From positions 620,001 through 684,000 of the forward strand of contig CAVSZZ010000002.1 in assembly GCA_963732595.1 (NCBI GenBank): 64,000 nt of DNA, read 5' to 3'. This document shows, piece by piece, positions 10,781-23,219 of this stretch. The stretch comes from JAFGXF01 sp963732595 (GTDB taxonomy: Bacteria; Chloroflexota; Anaerolineae; Anaerolineales; Anaerolineaceae). The position numbers and the translations under genes were made by a program. Numbering within the stretch: position 1 is the first letter of the stretch; every line of letters starts with the position of its first letter. The notes beneath the pieces are model-generated. The model had not been told where the DNA came from and ran no database searches. It was given only the letters and a program-made list of their open reading frames with translations.

Positions 10781-13700
10781 ATGAAAATTAATCCTTGCAT
10801 CAAATTGGAAACCGTAAAAATACTCTCAGTGATCCTGACGCTTTCAGTTCTATCGGCGTCAGGTTTCTTGGTAGTAGGCCTGCAAGCGTGAGTGCAAGCC
10901 CCTTACCGGATACAGTGGATAAACCCTTGGGTGCACCAACAACAACCATCACCACAACACTACCTGCAGAGGGACTGATCGGGGAATGTGTGGATTTCAC
11001 CGTTACTTTTGACAATAATGGCACTGTCGGCTATGGCCCCTTCATTGACTTTGCCATTCCCGTAACCGGGGCAGATGGAGCAGACATCGAAATCGATGAT
11101 GGCTTGACAATCTCGGTTAATGACATCACCTATGCCGGGCAACCTCTGAGTCCAGCGCCCATATCGGCAACATTTCAGATAAGCCCGACTTATATCAATC
11201 ACCCCTACGCGGTCACGACTGGAGGAGCACCGGTCCAGGTAAACCCACCAGGTTCGATCATCCCCGGAGATGGGTTCATCTCATTCCTACTCCCCTTTGG
11301 CTCCTACGTTTTTGACCAACCACCCACAAACATCTCCATTACCGCCTGTATGAGTAACCTGGCGGATTTAAACACCCCACTGACTTTTTATGCTCGTGGT
11401 GGATATCAGTATGGAGAAGACCCCCTTAATAATCCTGCCACAGATCCCTCCATCGTGGGTAGTTGGTTACCAAGTCAGATCGCCCCCACCTTGCTCACCC
11501 TTGAAAAAATCTATGTTGGGCCGGAAGATGAAACTGCCACCGGACCCAATTATCAACGCCAATATATCGTCAATGCAGACATTGCCAATGGACAGACCGT
11601 AACTGACTTTTATCTGGAGGACGACCTGCCGGACAATCTTCAGTATGTCCTCTTCAATTCCGCCGTACCCGGGGGCTGGTCGATCCTGCCACCGTACGGG
11701 GATCAGCCGGTGACCGGTGCTGCGCAGAATCCTCCGGACAATGACTTGATCTCTTTTTGGACCAGTGTAACTGGAGGACCTGGCGACACGGATGCCAGCA
11801 TGACCTTCAGCTACTTCGTGCCCTGGTTGGATGCCGATATATCACTGGTATTGCCAGAAAGCAGCTGCACGAATGTCACGTCCATCGATGATGCCAAAGT
11901 TACCTATACCTGGACGCCCATTGACACGCGTGACTCCGTCGTGACTGGAGCTGTGAGTGACCTCACTCCCAATGACCATACTTTAACCGATAAATCCATG
12001 GCTATCCAAAAATCCGTGGATATCGCAGTCGATAACAATGCCACAGATGTCAGCCCGCTGGACATCCTGGAATACACGCTGGAAATCCAGATCTCAGATT
12101 TCTTCGCCTATACCAGCATGTTTGCCACCGATACCATCTCCGACGGCCAGCATTACTATACCGATGCCACGCACCAACCAACCATGACCGTATATGGCAA
12201 TCCTGGTTGGTCTCTATCCGGCAGCATGGATACAGCAAATGTGGAAATTCTACCGAACTATACACCAGCCGACCCAGCGCCGAATGATGGTACCACTGAT
12301 ATCATTTTCCATATTTCCGATGAGTTATTGACTCGCAGCCGTCCCAATGGCTGGCTGGTGGGAGGTTGTATACCCGTTGATCCGGGTGGGACTTCAGGGG
12401 GCACGGGGGCTAATCCGATCAATTGTTCTTCATATAACGACTCGGCTACCACCGTCGAGATCCATTTCTTTGCTCAAGTACAAGAAAACTTTACCGATGA
12501 TTTTCCATCCCTGGATCCAAGCGTAGACCAGGGCGATCAATTCCTTAATGATGTCATTCTGACCGGTGACCGCCTGGACCGCTCCGATCTCTCTGCAACT
12601 GCCCTGACCTGCACAAACGAGGACAGCCACGCCGCTGCGGAGATTGGATATGGTGTGTCATCAAAGACCATCTATGCTGTCAATGGCCTCGCACCGGGCG
12701 CTGCGCCAGTGCAAGTTGCAGCCGGTGATGAAGTGACCTATCGCGTTCGCTATACGCTGGCCACCAGTGATGAAGAGGATCTCACGATCACAGATTACCT
12801 GCCCCTGCCAGTATACGACGCGACGGAAATGGTCGCAGGCAACTTCACCGCCACCATCAGCAGCGGAGCGACAGATGTTCCTGCGGCCGGTTGGGCTATG
12901 TTTGGTCCGGATGACACCTTTTATAACTATTCCGGCATCGTACCAACCCTTACGGTGGATGCGGCCGGAAACTGGATCGAGTTCTTTTATGACGACTATA
13001 ACAACCCGGCTCACAACCCCACGGTAGTGGATCTGATATTCACCTTTACCGTCCAGACGGATCCATTCGCCGATAAACTCTTTCTGACCAACCAGGCGAG
13101 TATCCACGAAGGCTCTACGAATAACGAAGACCAGGATGTGGACACCATCATCCAAATCCAGCTCACCGAGCCTGTATTGGCGATGAATAAAAGTGTTGTA
13201 TATACCGATGGCCTTGGTACGGTCACACCAGCTCTGGGCCTGACGGGTATAACCTTCAACCCCTCCGGTTGTCCGCGCTTCTCGGGAGGCACGATCTCCT
13301 CAAGTACACTGCCGTTGACTACCCATAGTAATATCAACAGCAACCTGACTGGTGCAGATGCCGGTGACGCAGTCACATTTGCCATTGTGGTGGAGAACAC
13401 CGGCACCGGTTTGAATGGCGCTTTCGATATCCGGGTGAGGGACAGCCTGCCAACGGATTACACCTACGCCGGAAACCTGTGCGTCACGGATGGTACCGGT
13501 GCGGCCATTTCCACCTCCGATCTGGGTGGTGGGTTACTGGGAACCGGAATCGAACTGGTCGATCCCGGTCCGACTGATCCTGCCGCCGGCGCTTTGGATT
13601 ACTACAATGATAGTAGCGGCCGCAACATCGCCATCATCACGTACGATGCGACCTTAAACGCCAGCACCATACCCAGGACCACCTACACCAACACAGCTAC

Positions 13701-16700
13701 CCTGTTCAATTACAGCGGTTCGGAAAACGGGGATGATTTTACCAACCCGACCGACCTGACCGATACTGCCACAGTAACCACCCGTGACCCGTTAGCGGCC
13801 AGGCAATCATCCAAACAGAAATCAACAACGCTGTCAACAATAACCTTCAGGCAGTCATTGGTGAAATGATCGATTATCGCCTGACCATTACCATTCCAGA
13901 AGGCACACTGCCAAACGCGCGTATCGTGGACACCCTGGATGCTTCGAGCAATGCCATAGGCAACATCCAGCTTGTCTTTGTCCAGTGTCTGGGAATAACA
14001 GCCAGTTCTGGTTTATCCACCAGTCTGGCTGGAGGGTTCATATGCGACCCCACAGCAGGCAACCCGATCATCACCAATAACGGTAGAACAATCACCCTGA
14101 ACCTGGGGACGATTACAAATTCCAACACAGTCAATACCACACCCGAGACGATCATCGTTGAGTACCGGGTCGTGGTGGATAATATCAATGGCAATCAGGC
14201 TGGCAACCAACGCAATAACTCTGCAGCATTCTACTGGGGAACCAATAATATAACCACCAGCGCTCCCAACGTGCGTGTACTAGAGCCCCAGCTTGATATC
14301 CAAAAGGACGCTTATATCAATGCCGCCCTGGGTGGCACTGGCATGGCTGGCGACCCGGTTTCCTATACCATCGTCATGCGCCACCCCACCCCCACCATAG
14401 CCTATGATACGGATGCCTTCGATACCACCTTCTCAGGATCCCCTGCCGGTCGCAGCAGGTGGTGATTCTCTAATACTGAACGCCACGGTTGCCGCTGATC
14501 CACCCGCGTTGAGCGTGGTGGATTCTGCAGGCTTGGTGACCAATGCAGCCTTCGAATGGGTTGGCAGCACAGCCACTGGTTGGACGCTGCAAACGGTCAC
14601 AGGAACCTCATTTGATTTTCCATATAGCACTACCCGTACCATCACCTTGACGATCTCGGGTATTCTTTCCCCATCTGCTCCGGTTGGCACGGCAGTAACA
14701 AATACCGCAGCGATCCGTTGGACCAGCCTGGATGGAGACTTCTCTACTGCGCGTTCCATTTACAACTCAAACTCCTCAGAACGCACTGGTACATTGACGC
14801 CTGCTTATAATGATTACCGCGACACAGATCCAGGGACATTCAGTGTCACCACCATCAATGCGATTAAAGAGATCATCGACACCAACCAGACGTTCACCAG
14901 TGGGTACAACGTTGCCGTGGGTGAACAGGTCCGCTACCGGGTTACCTACACTATTCCCCAGGGAACAATGTACCAGGCCACCTCGACCGATGTTCTGGAC
15001 AGTACAAACAGTGGTCTTGCGATCGTCGGTTGCAACAGCGTAACCGCTTCGGTTGGGCTTTCATCCACTGTTGCCAATGCATTTGACTGCACCAACATGG
15101 TCGTCTCGAACAACGGCCGCCAGGCAAGTTTAACTTCGGAACTCTGACCAATTCAGATACGAATCCGGCAATGCCAGAAACCATCGTCATCGATTATTGG
15201 GCAGTCGTATTAAATGCCAACGGGGTCAATGCCGGGTCTTTGCATCACAATACAGCTACCGCCAGCTGGGCAACCACTCCCACTGGGCCGATTACGGTGA
15301 GTCAAACCGGTACTGCGCCAGATGTGATAGTCTACGAACCTGACCTTTCGGTGGATAAATCCTTTAACCTCACCAGTGGGGATGCAGGCGATGCGATCAC
15401 GGTGACCGTGATCATCCGTCATGATCACACAGTTTATGACGTGGATGCCTATAACCTGCATTGGGAGGATACCATCCCGGCTGGTTTTACCTACGCTGCC
15501 GGTTCATTTTCCCAAATAAGCGGTCCAACACTGACCTGGGATGAATCGACCGCCAGTCTGCTCGAAGCAGATCTGACATCCTTCCTCCTGACAGATGCTG
15601 ATATCACCTTCCAATTCATACTGACTATCGACAACAACATTGCCCCGGGAAGTACCCTGACCAACACGGCCAGGCAGGATTGGACCAGCTTACCCTCGGA
15701 TGTTGGAGAGCAATCCACCTACAATACAGATTCCTGCGAGCGAACCGGAGATGCCACCGCGGCTTGCGGACTGGCCAATAATGATTACGCGACTTCCGAT
15801 CCGGCTGTCTTGAACGTACCCTGGCCAGTGCATCACAAGAATCTAGTCTCCACCTCCGCCGTGCATACGACCGATCCGGATGTCACCATCGGCGAGATCA
15901 TCACCTATCAGATCCAGGTGAGCATGATCGAAGGACTCACCTCGAGCCTGCTTGTCAGGGATAATCTTCCAGTTGGACTGAGTTATGTAGCTGGTTCTGC
16001 TGTGTTCGACCCAACCGGATTTGCGGGAATCTTCTCGGATCTCACTGATCCGGCAGTGGATGCATCTGCCAGTTGCGGTGATGGTCATGACATCTGTTTC
16101 ACTTTCGATCCGATCACCGTAAGCGGTGATAATGATCCAACCAATAACACCTTTGCCATCCAGTTCCAGGTTCTGGTGCAGGATGTGGGTTCCAATATCG
16201 GATTACCACCTCAGACCAGTTTGATTAACAATGTCACCATGGTTGTGGATGGATATACTGCTGACCCCCAGGAGGATGTGGTCACACCAGTCGTGGAACC
16301 CGACTGGTCATCACCAAGACGATCACACCGGATACGGCGGCGATCGGCGATACTGTAACAATCAGCCTGGTGGTCGAAACACCGGCACCTCTACTGCTTT
16401 TGATGTGATCATCGATGATCCACTGATCACCGACCCGCCGAATAACAAATTCACAAACATTTTAGAAGGGACAACACCACCTGGTTTTGTTTATTCTACA
16501 GTCTACAGTGCTCCCAATACGCTCGTGCGGTATACCGGTGGATCGATCGAACCTGGGCCTGCAAATGCCCTGACCTTTACTTTTACGACCGATGTAGTGT
16601 AACATCGTCCGGGGGGAAGTGGTGACCAACGTGGCAACTGTCACCCAAGATACCACCCTGCCCGGTGTAGATCCAAATGAGCGGGATGAGCCGGATGTGG

Positions 16701-19700
16701 ATGGTCAGGACACGATGACCGGTGTAGCCCCGGATATGGCGGTCACCAAGGATGATGGGCAGAGCATTGTCATCCCTGGCGAGGTACTGATTTATGCGAT
16801 CCAGGTGACCAATACCGGTGACCATGAGGCAACCGGGGTGGTCGTTACCGAAACGATCCCTACCAATACGGTTTTTGTACCGGGATCGAGCACTACCGGG
16901 TGGGATTGCAGTGCCACCCCGACCTGCACATTCCTAATTCCAGCCAGTGTGGCAGCCGGTGCGACAGAAACCATCTTTTTCGCCGTTCAGATCAATAGCC
17001 CACTCCCACCAACAGTCACCCAGATCTATAATCAGGTGCGCGTTGAAGATGATGGTGTATTTGGAGTAGATCCCACGCTGGATGATAATATAGATGAAGA
17101 CACTGATACGGTCAACGCGGCGACCAGTATGATGCTCTTAAATCGTCTGCACTGATCGACAGCAACGGGGATGGTCAGGCTAATCCTGGCGAAGTTCTGC
17201 GCTACACCATCGTCATCACGAACAGTGGCGATCAGAACGCGATAAATGTGTGGTTCTATGACACACCAGATGCCAACACCACTCTCGTAGTGGGAAGTGT
17301 TACGACTACCCAAGGTACGGTGTCCTCTGGCAACACGGCTGGGGATACGGATGTTTCGGTCAACCTTGGCACGATCAACGGGCTGGGGGGCACTGCCTCA
17401 ATCGTTTTCGATGTCTCGATTAAATAACCCGATACCAATCGGGATAGACGAGGTGACCAACCAGGGCACTGTAACAGGTGATAATTTCAGTGATGAAGAC
17501 ACCAACATCGTTATTGACCCGGTGGTTGCGGCTCCCATTCTCCATATTGAAAAGGATGATGGCGGTGTGACGGTCCTACCCGGTGGTCTGATTGTATATA
17601 CCCTGACCTATTGGAATGATGGGAATCAGGATGCAAACGGAGTCACCCTTACCGATGTAGTACCGCCCAATTCAGTCTTCGATGCATCCAACAGTTCGGG
17701 CGGTTGGTCTTGTGTAGATGGGGATATCCCCGGGACAATCTGCACCTACACGATCGGCGTACTGACAGCCGATGCCATCCACCATACCGTGAATTTTGCT
17801 GTGCGTGTCGATGCAGCCCCGTTACCAGTTGGCGTTGAAACAATCGATAATACAGCCTTAATCCAGGACGATAGTATTCCTCCTGTCAGTGATGAAGACG
17901 ATGACGATACGCCCGTGGATGCCAGCCCGATACTGCATATTCTGAAAACCGATGGAGATGTGACACTGGCCCCGGGGGGTGTGGTGATCTACACACTCGA
18001 ATACTGGAATGATGGCACACAGGCAGCTAATGGCGTGGAAATCAGTGATGCAGTTCCCACCTTTACGGTCTTCGATGCAACCAATAGCACTCCCGGTTGG
18101 TCCTGTACTGATGGTGCGCCAGCTCCCACACCCTGCATTTTTACGATCGGGATCCTTCCCGCAGACAGCATACACCACACAGTTTCCTTTGCCATCCGCC
18201 TTACCTTGACCGTCATACCTGCCGGCGTGGAAACAATCCAAAACACTGTCATCATTTATGATGACAGTGATCCGCCGGTTACTGACGAAGATGACGAGGA
18301 TACACCTATCGATGGATACCCCGACTTATCTGTCGTCAAGGACGATGGATTAACCCTTGTAGCTGCCGGGTCGGTTATGACCTACACGCTGACGGTATCT
18401 AATAATGGTACACAGGATGCGGATAACATTGATCTAATGGATACTATCCCCGTCGCCACCAGCTTCATCTCCGCCAGTCTGGGTGGCAGCTACGATAACC
18501 CAACCCGGATGGTCAGCTGGCCAGCTTTCTCTCTTGCAGTGGGCGCGAGCACGACTCGCACAGTCACCGTCCATGTAGACGATCCTCTGGATGCATCGGT
18601 CAGTGCATTTATAAACTTCACCCAGGTTGTTGATACATCGGGGGAGGATCCCAATACCGATGATAATAGCGATGAGGATGAGGATATGGTCGCCAATGGT
18701 GTAAAAACCTTTGAAGGCACCAACCACTCATTCACTTTAAATAATAGTGTTGCCATAGGGGAAATCGTGACTTATGAAGTACGTCTGACTATTCCACCGG
18801 GACCGGTAACCGATCTTGTTCTGAGCGATACGGTTGATCGAGGTCTGGCATTCGTGGATTGCGAAAGCATCACCAGTTCTCTTACAGGCAGCCTGGTATC
18901 AAGCGCCGGAAATCTTGATCAAATTTGCGCCTCCGGAGTGCTGATCAGCGATTTGGTCAGTACTCCCTCCAACCCGGCTGATCAGGGGCGTGTCATGCAT
19001 ATCTAATTTCGGAACCCTAACCAATGTGGATGAGTTCCCCCAGATCCTGATTGTACGATATCGGGTGGTAGTTCTTGACACGCTTGAAAATGTCCGCGAT
19101 TTATCATTACAGAATCTGGCGGAATGGTCCTGGGATGGGATCAACTCACTTCCGCTGGATCCACCATCACCAGTGATCATCGTTGAACCTGAGCTGGCAA
19201 TAGACAAGAGCGTTGATCCAACGGTGACCTTCCCTGGGAACCCTGTGACATTTACAGTGGTCATTAGTAATACAACCACCAGTAACACCAACGCATACGA
19301 CGTCGTGATAAGTGATACATTATCGCCATCCCTGTCTTATGTGCTGGGCTCTCTACAAGCAGTGAGTGGTAAAACTCCCGACACAATGCAATTCATTGGA
19401 AACACCCTGACCGTCACATATAATGAATTTCTGCCCACTGATCAGTCGACAATTAGCTTCGATGCATTAATCGCCTCGGTGTTCACCTATGGGACGATCA
19501 CCAATACCGCAGCAGTCAACTGGACGAGTCTCCCGCTCGATTACTCAGATCCCCAGTCGGATGATAATCCTTACTCCTATGAACGTTATTACATTCCCAA
19601 CGATGTCATTGATACTTATGGCCGCGATGATGATGCAGTCATCCGGATTCCAAACAGGTTGCCCTGGACCGGTTTCGCTCCCAATGTAATCACCTCTTTG

Positions 19701-20168
19701 GCTGAACAGCCTGCTGACCAGGTCTATGAAGACCTGGGTGATCTCTGGCTTGAAATCCCAGCACTCGGCGTCAAACTGCCTGTCACTGGAATTCCCTATA
19801 AAGAAGACAACTGGGATCTTACATGGCTGGGTAAACAAGCTGGTTACCTCGAAGGCACAGCCTTCCCAACCACCGATGGAAACAGCGGTATCACTGCTCA
19901 TGTGTACAATGCTGATGGGACACCCGGACCTTTTGTGAATCTCGGCACCCTTAAATGGGGTGATGAGATCATTATCCACTATCGAGGTATGGTCTACCAT
20001 TATGAAGTGCGGGAAGTCAATACCGTCAATCCAAATCAGATCTCTTCCTTGCGCCACGAAAATCGATCCTGGATAACGCTTATCACCTGTAAAGGATTTA
20101 ACAGCACTACGGGGGAATACAGAAAGAGGATCGAAGTGCGGGCGGTGCTGATAGAAACCGGGAACTGA
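10781..20168 (+). pseudogene. Second giant secreted DUF11 protein with LPWTG motif and C-terminal sortase domain (about ten frame breaks as sequenced)
   Basis: The start is ATG 10781 with AAAGGTG upstream. About 36 residues of signal peptide end in VVGLQA, then the frame changes near 10890. The coding sequence continues through further frame changes near 13797, 14440, 15122, 16305, 16378, 16600, 17130, 17424 and 18995. At each, recognisable DUF11 sequence ends in one frame and resumes in another within a few bases, so this was one gene of about 3,130 residues. The C-terminus carries LPWTGFAPN and then a sortase domain: a His in GITAHV, Cys in TLITC and Arg in RKRIEV. The C-terminal 160 residues align closely with those of the divergent neighbour, so the two are paralogues. 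Unlike the neighbour, its repeats are diverse. All breaks inspected are small indels and I saw no substitution stop, so sequencing error is as likely as decay. Confidence 0.8.
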
Positions 20169-20185
20169 TCTCGAATTCTGCCATC

Positions 20186-20214
20186 AGGCCAGGACCAATG
20201 GATCCTGGCCTTTT
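20186..20214 (+). terminator. Intrinsic terminator after the second giant gene
   Basis: A 9-bp stem (AGGCCAGGA / TCCTGGCCT) is followed by TTTTATTATT, 18 bases after the stop codon at 20168. It separates the surface-protein gene from the CPBP protease gene. Confidence 0.85.
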
Positions 20215-20269
20215 ATTATTAAGATAAAATTGGTGATCAGGCTTAATCGATCAAAAGGAATAAAATACT

Positions 20270-21097
20270 ATGGAAGAAACAAAGGGTCAGAACATTAAGG
20301 TCCCCCCGATAAATAAGAAATCCCTCATCATTATTTGGATTGCCTGCATTTTAGGCTTTATCGCCATCATCCCCTATAGCTATACCTTGAGCGGTATGAG
20401 TCTGACTTCCAGCGACGTTTTTTCTACAGGCATGCTCGTGTCAGCAATCGTAAATATCCTGCTTTTCGGCCTACTGATTTGGACCGGTTTATACGTCGCG
20501 CGGCGGGTCAAACTGGGAACCCCCATCCTGGATGGTTTGGTCAACAAGGAGCCAATTGGCGACAAGATCCGTGGGATGCTTATCCCTGCGATCCTGATAG
20601 GTGCCATTGGTGCTGGGATCATCATCCTGCTGGATAGATTCGTCTTCGGACCACCCCTCGAAGCTGAATTAAAGCTGCTCGGTTTAAACCTGCCTGAATC
20701 GTTAAATCCCCCCGCCTGGCAGGGTTTTCTCGCCTCGTTTTATGGCGGAATCAACGAAGAGGTTTTACTCCGCCTGTTTGTCATGACACTGATCGGAGCT
20801 ATTGGTGCAGCTGTATTTAAAAAGATGGACCAAACACTACCTTCCGGCATCTTCTGGGTTGCGAACATCCTAGCTGCCGTTCTTTTCGGTCTGGGACACC
20901 TGCCCACGACTGCCGCAATCGGCCTGCCAATGGATCTCCTGGTCATCTCGCGTGCCATTGTACTGAACGGTTTACTGGGTATCGGTTTTGGCTGGCTTTA
21001 CTGGAAATACGGTTTGGAATGCGCCATGTTGGGTCATTTCTCGGCAGATATCGTCCTGCATGTGCTGATACCGCTAATCGCCCCCCTGCTTGTGTAG
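20270..21097 (+). CDS. CPBP family intramembrane metalloprotease
   Basis: A 275-residue multi-pass membrane protein of the CAAX-protease/bacteriocin-processing (CPBP, Abi) family. The family motifs are present: Glu163-Glu164 and Arg168 in NEEVLLR, His210 in FGLGHLP, and His256 in LGHFSAD, which are the conserved metal-site and catalytic positions. Several hydrophobic segments cover residues 20-40, 55-75, 105-122, 165-180 and 195-275. Starting at 20270, AAGGA lies 11 bases upstream. The gene stands alone between a terminator and the nusA leader. Its substrate is unknown; next to large exported proteins, a processing or immunity role is possible but nothing in the sequence proves it. Confidence 0.85.
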   Translation: MEETKGQNIKVPPINKKSLIIIWIACILGFIAIIPYSYTLSGMSLTSSDVFSTGMLVSAIVNILLFGLLIWTGLYVARRVKLGTPILDGLVNKEPIGDKIRGMLIPAILIGAIGAGIIILLDRFVFGPPLEAELKLLGLNLPESLNPPAWQGFLASFYGGINEEVLLRLFVMTLIGAIGAAVFKKMDQTLPSGIFWVANILAAVLFGLGHLPTTAAIGLPMDLLVISRAIVLNGLLGIGFGWLYWKYGLECAMLGHFSADIVLHVLIPLIAPLLV

Positions 21098-21281
21098 ATT
21101 TTCATATTCTGTATTGATGGATTCCCCAATAATAGCGGGGAACTCCAAGCGAACGGTGGCATCGCTCGTGATAACAGGAACGTCCTGATTTCTGCACCAC
21201 CCGATGGCTTGCCCGGTCTTGCTTTTGTTAATTGTTAATGGTATATTTACTCAGCAAGATAATACCCCAAGGCTTCAACGT
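21098..21281. other. Intergenic region upstream of nusA with no assignable gene
   Basis: About 180 bases between the CPBP gene and the nusA leader hairpin. A short inverted repeat (TTCCCC / GGGGAA, 21122-21142) and an AT-rich stretch near 21228-21255 that may hold the nusA operon promoter are visible. There is a minus-strand open stretch over 21079-21250 but it has no ATG, ribosome site or recognisable domain. No rimP is found here. Confidence 0.4.
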
Positions 21282-21306
21282 GAAAAGTGGGCAACCCCCA
21301 CTTTTC
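21282..21306 (+). promoter_or_regulatory. nusA operon leader hairpin (attenuator-like)
   Basis: A perfect 10-bp stem (GAAAAGTGGG / CCCACTTTTC) with a CAACC loop, followed by TTC, ends 38 bases before the nusA ATG. Hairpins of this kind are commonly found ahead of rimP-nusA operons and are thought to act as attenuators, possibly in NusA feedback control. Here rimP is missing and the hairpin stands directly before nusA. The role is inferred from position. Confidence 0.6.
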
Positions 21307-21344
21307 TTCATTACGGAGCTAATGTTTAATCTGGAGATAGCGGG

Positions 21345-23200
21345 ATGAAGAACGAATTCAATCTGGCATTTAACGAGGTCCTGGAAGAAAAACAGCTGCC
21401 CAAAGATGTCATCATCAAGGCCCTGGAATCTGCCATGGCATCTGCCTATCGCAAGGCAGTCAACGCCTCGAATGGACAGGCGGTTGAAGCCAAGATCGAC
21501 CTCGAAACCGGCAAGTTTTCCATATTTGCTGAAAAGGAAATCGTCGATGACGTACTCGATCACCGTACTGAGGTAACCCTCGAGGATGCTTTAAAAGCCG
21601 ATCCCAATGCAGAAATGGGCGGAATGGTGATGATCGACTCCACCCCGGCTAACTTTGGTCGTGTGGCAGCTCAAACTGCCCGCCAGGTCATCCAGCAACG
21701 CATCCGGGAAGCTGAGCGCATGGCTCAGATCGAACACTTTGACAAACTGGTTGGCGAGATCATCAACGGCGTTGTCCAGGCAGTCAATGTCGTCGGTGCG
21801 ACCGTTGGGTTGGACATGAAAGCCGAAGGCCTTCTGGCCCGCAAAGAAATGATCCCGGGCGAGCGTTTCCGCATACATGATCGCGTCAGAGCCCTGGTAG
21901 CCGAGGTCAAGGATAATCCACGTGGACCCCAGATCGTCCTGTCTCGCACTCATCGTAATTTCCTGCGCCGCTTGCTTGAGAATGAAGTTCCTGAGATCTT
22001 TCACGGCGTGGTGGAGATACGTTCGATCGCCCGCGAACCCGGCGCGCGCGCCAAAGTGGCGGTCTCCGCCACCGAGCAGGGCATCGACCCCGTGGGTGCC
22101 TGTGTTGGTATCCACGGTGTTCGCATCCAAGCTATCGTACGCGAGCTTCACGATGAAAAGATCGATGTCATTGAATGGAATAACGACCCGGTGATCTACA
22201 TCGCTAAAGCCATCAGCCCGGCGCGCGTCAGTGGTGTCTACCTGGTGAATGCCGGTGAGGACAATCGCACGGCCACAGTAGTGGTCCCAGAAGACCAGCT
22301 GAGCCTGGCAATAGGCCGGGATGGGCAAAATGCTCGATTAGCCGCCCGCCTGACAGGCTGGCGCATCGATATCAAGAGTTTACCCGAGGCAGCTACCGAT
22401 GCAATTGGCAAGCTGAAAACGGATCCAGCTCTTGAAACTATGCTGGAGACCGAGAAGGATGCATTACCAGCCCTCGAGGCATTGTTGGTCAAGAAAGCCG
22501 AAGGACGTCCATTGATGCCTGAGGAGTATGAACAGATCACGCATTTCGTTGATCGCATCGAAAGACGGACAGCCCACAAGCAGGAGGAGAAACTTCGTGA
22601 AGAGGAGACTCGCCTCAATGAAGTCCGGGCGGGTATCCCTGATGAGGTTTTCAATACGAATATTCTGGACGCGAATCTACCCGAGCATATCGCTTTTATC
22701 CTGCAGGAAGCCGAGATCGCCACACTCGGTGATCTGGTTCAACAGATGCGCCTGAATCCAGATGCAGTTCTGGCATTACAAGGCATTGGACCTAAAGCCT
22801 TGCAGACCATCCAAGAGACAGTGGATGCTGTTAAAGTGGTGGTCAAATCGGAACCGGTTGAAGAAGTCGAAGCGGTTTTGCAGAGACAGAAGGTATTCCA
22901 GTCCTGGAAGGTGTTGAGCTAACCGTCGATGAATCCACCCAGGGACCCACGGAAGAAACACCTGCGAAGGAAGCGGAGATAGAAGAGCTTTCACTGGACG
23001 AATTATTCACCTTAAAACCGGAAATTCTGGTAGCGGGTGCGACTGTCGAAGAAGAAGAGAGTGCCTCAACAGCAGCTGCCTCCGCAAAGAAGAAGAAAAA
23101 GAAGAAATATGTCGAGGTCACTTACGACCCAGATCGCGATGTCACCACCGCACGCAAGGTACATAAGCGTGACGATGGTACGATCGTATGGGAAGAGTGA
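21345..23200 (+). CDS. nusA: Transcription termination/antitermination protein NusA (frameshifted near C-terminus)
   Basis: NusA binds RNA polymerase and nascent RNA and controls pausing, termination and antitermination. The N-terminal polymerase-binding domain (residues 1-130), S1 domain (about 135-200) and two KH domains (about 200-345, with IGRDGQNARLAARL) are clear. A helical extension and an AR/helix-hairpin-helix-like segment (LALQGIGPKALQTIQ) follow. The frame shifts near 22885; one frame stops at 22922, while the continuing frame runs to TGA at 23200. It adds an acidic stretch, a run of seven lysines and the tail DGTIVWEE, giving about 618 residues, longer than the typical 350-500. 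It is the first gene of nusA-ylxR-infB-rbfA-nrnA-truB, and the start follows the leader hairpin. Confidence 0.92.
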
Positions 23201-23219
23201 ACTCTGCGGAAATAGTCTG

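Noticed and set aside
21079..21255. Minus-strand open stretch upstream of nusA, reading about 55 residues
   Set aside because: No start codon or ribosome site and no recognisable domain; it ends inside the CPBP gene. Left as intergenic.
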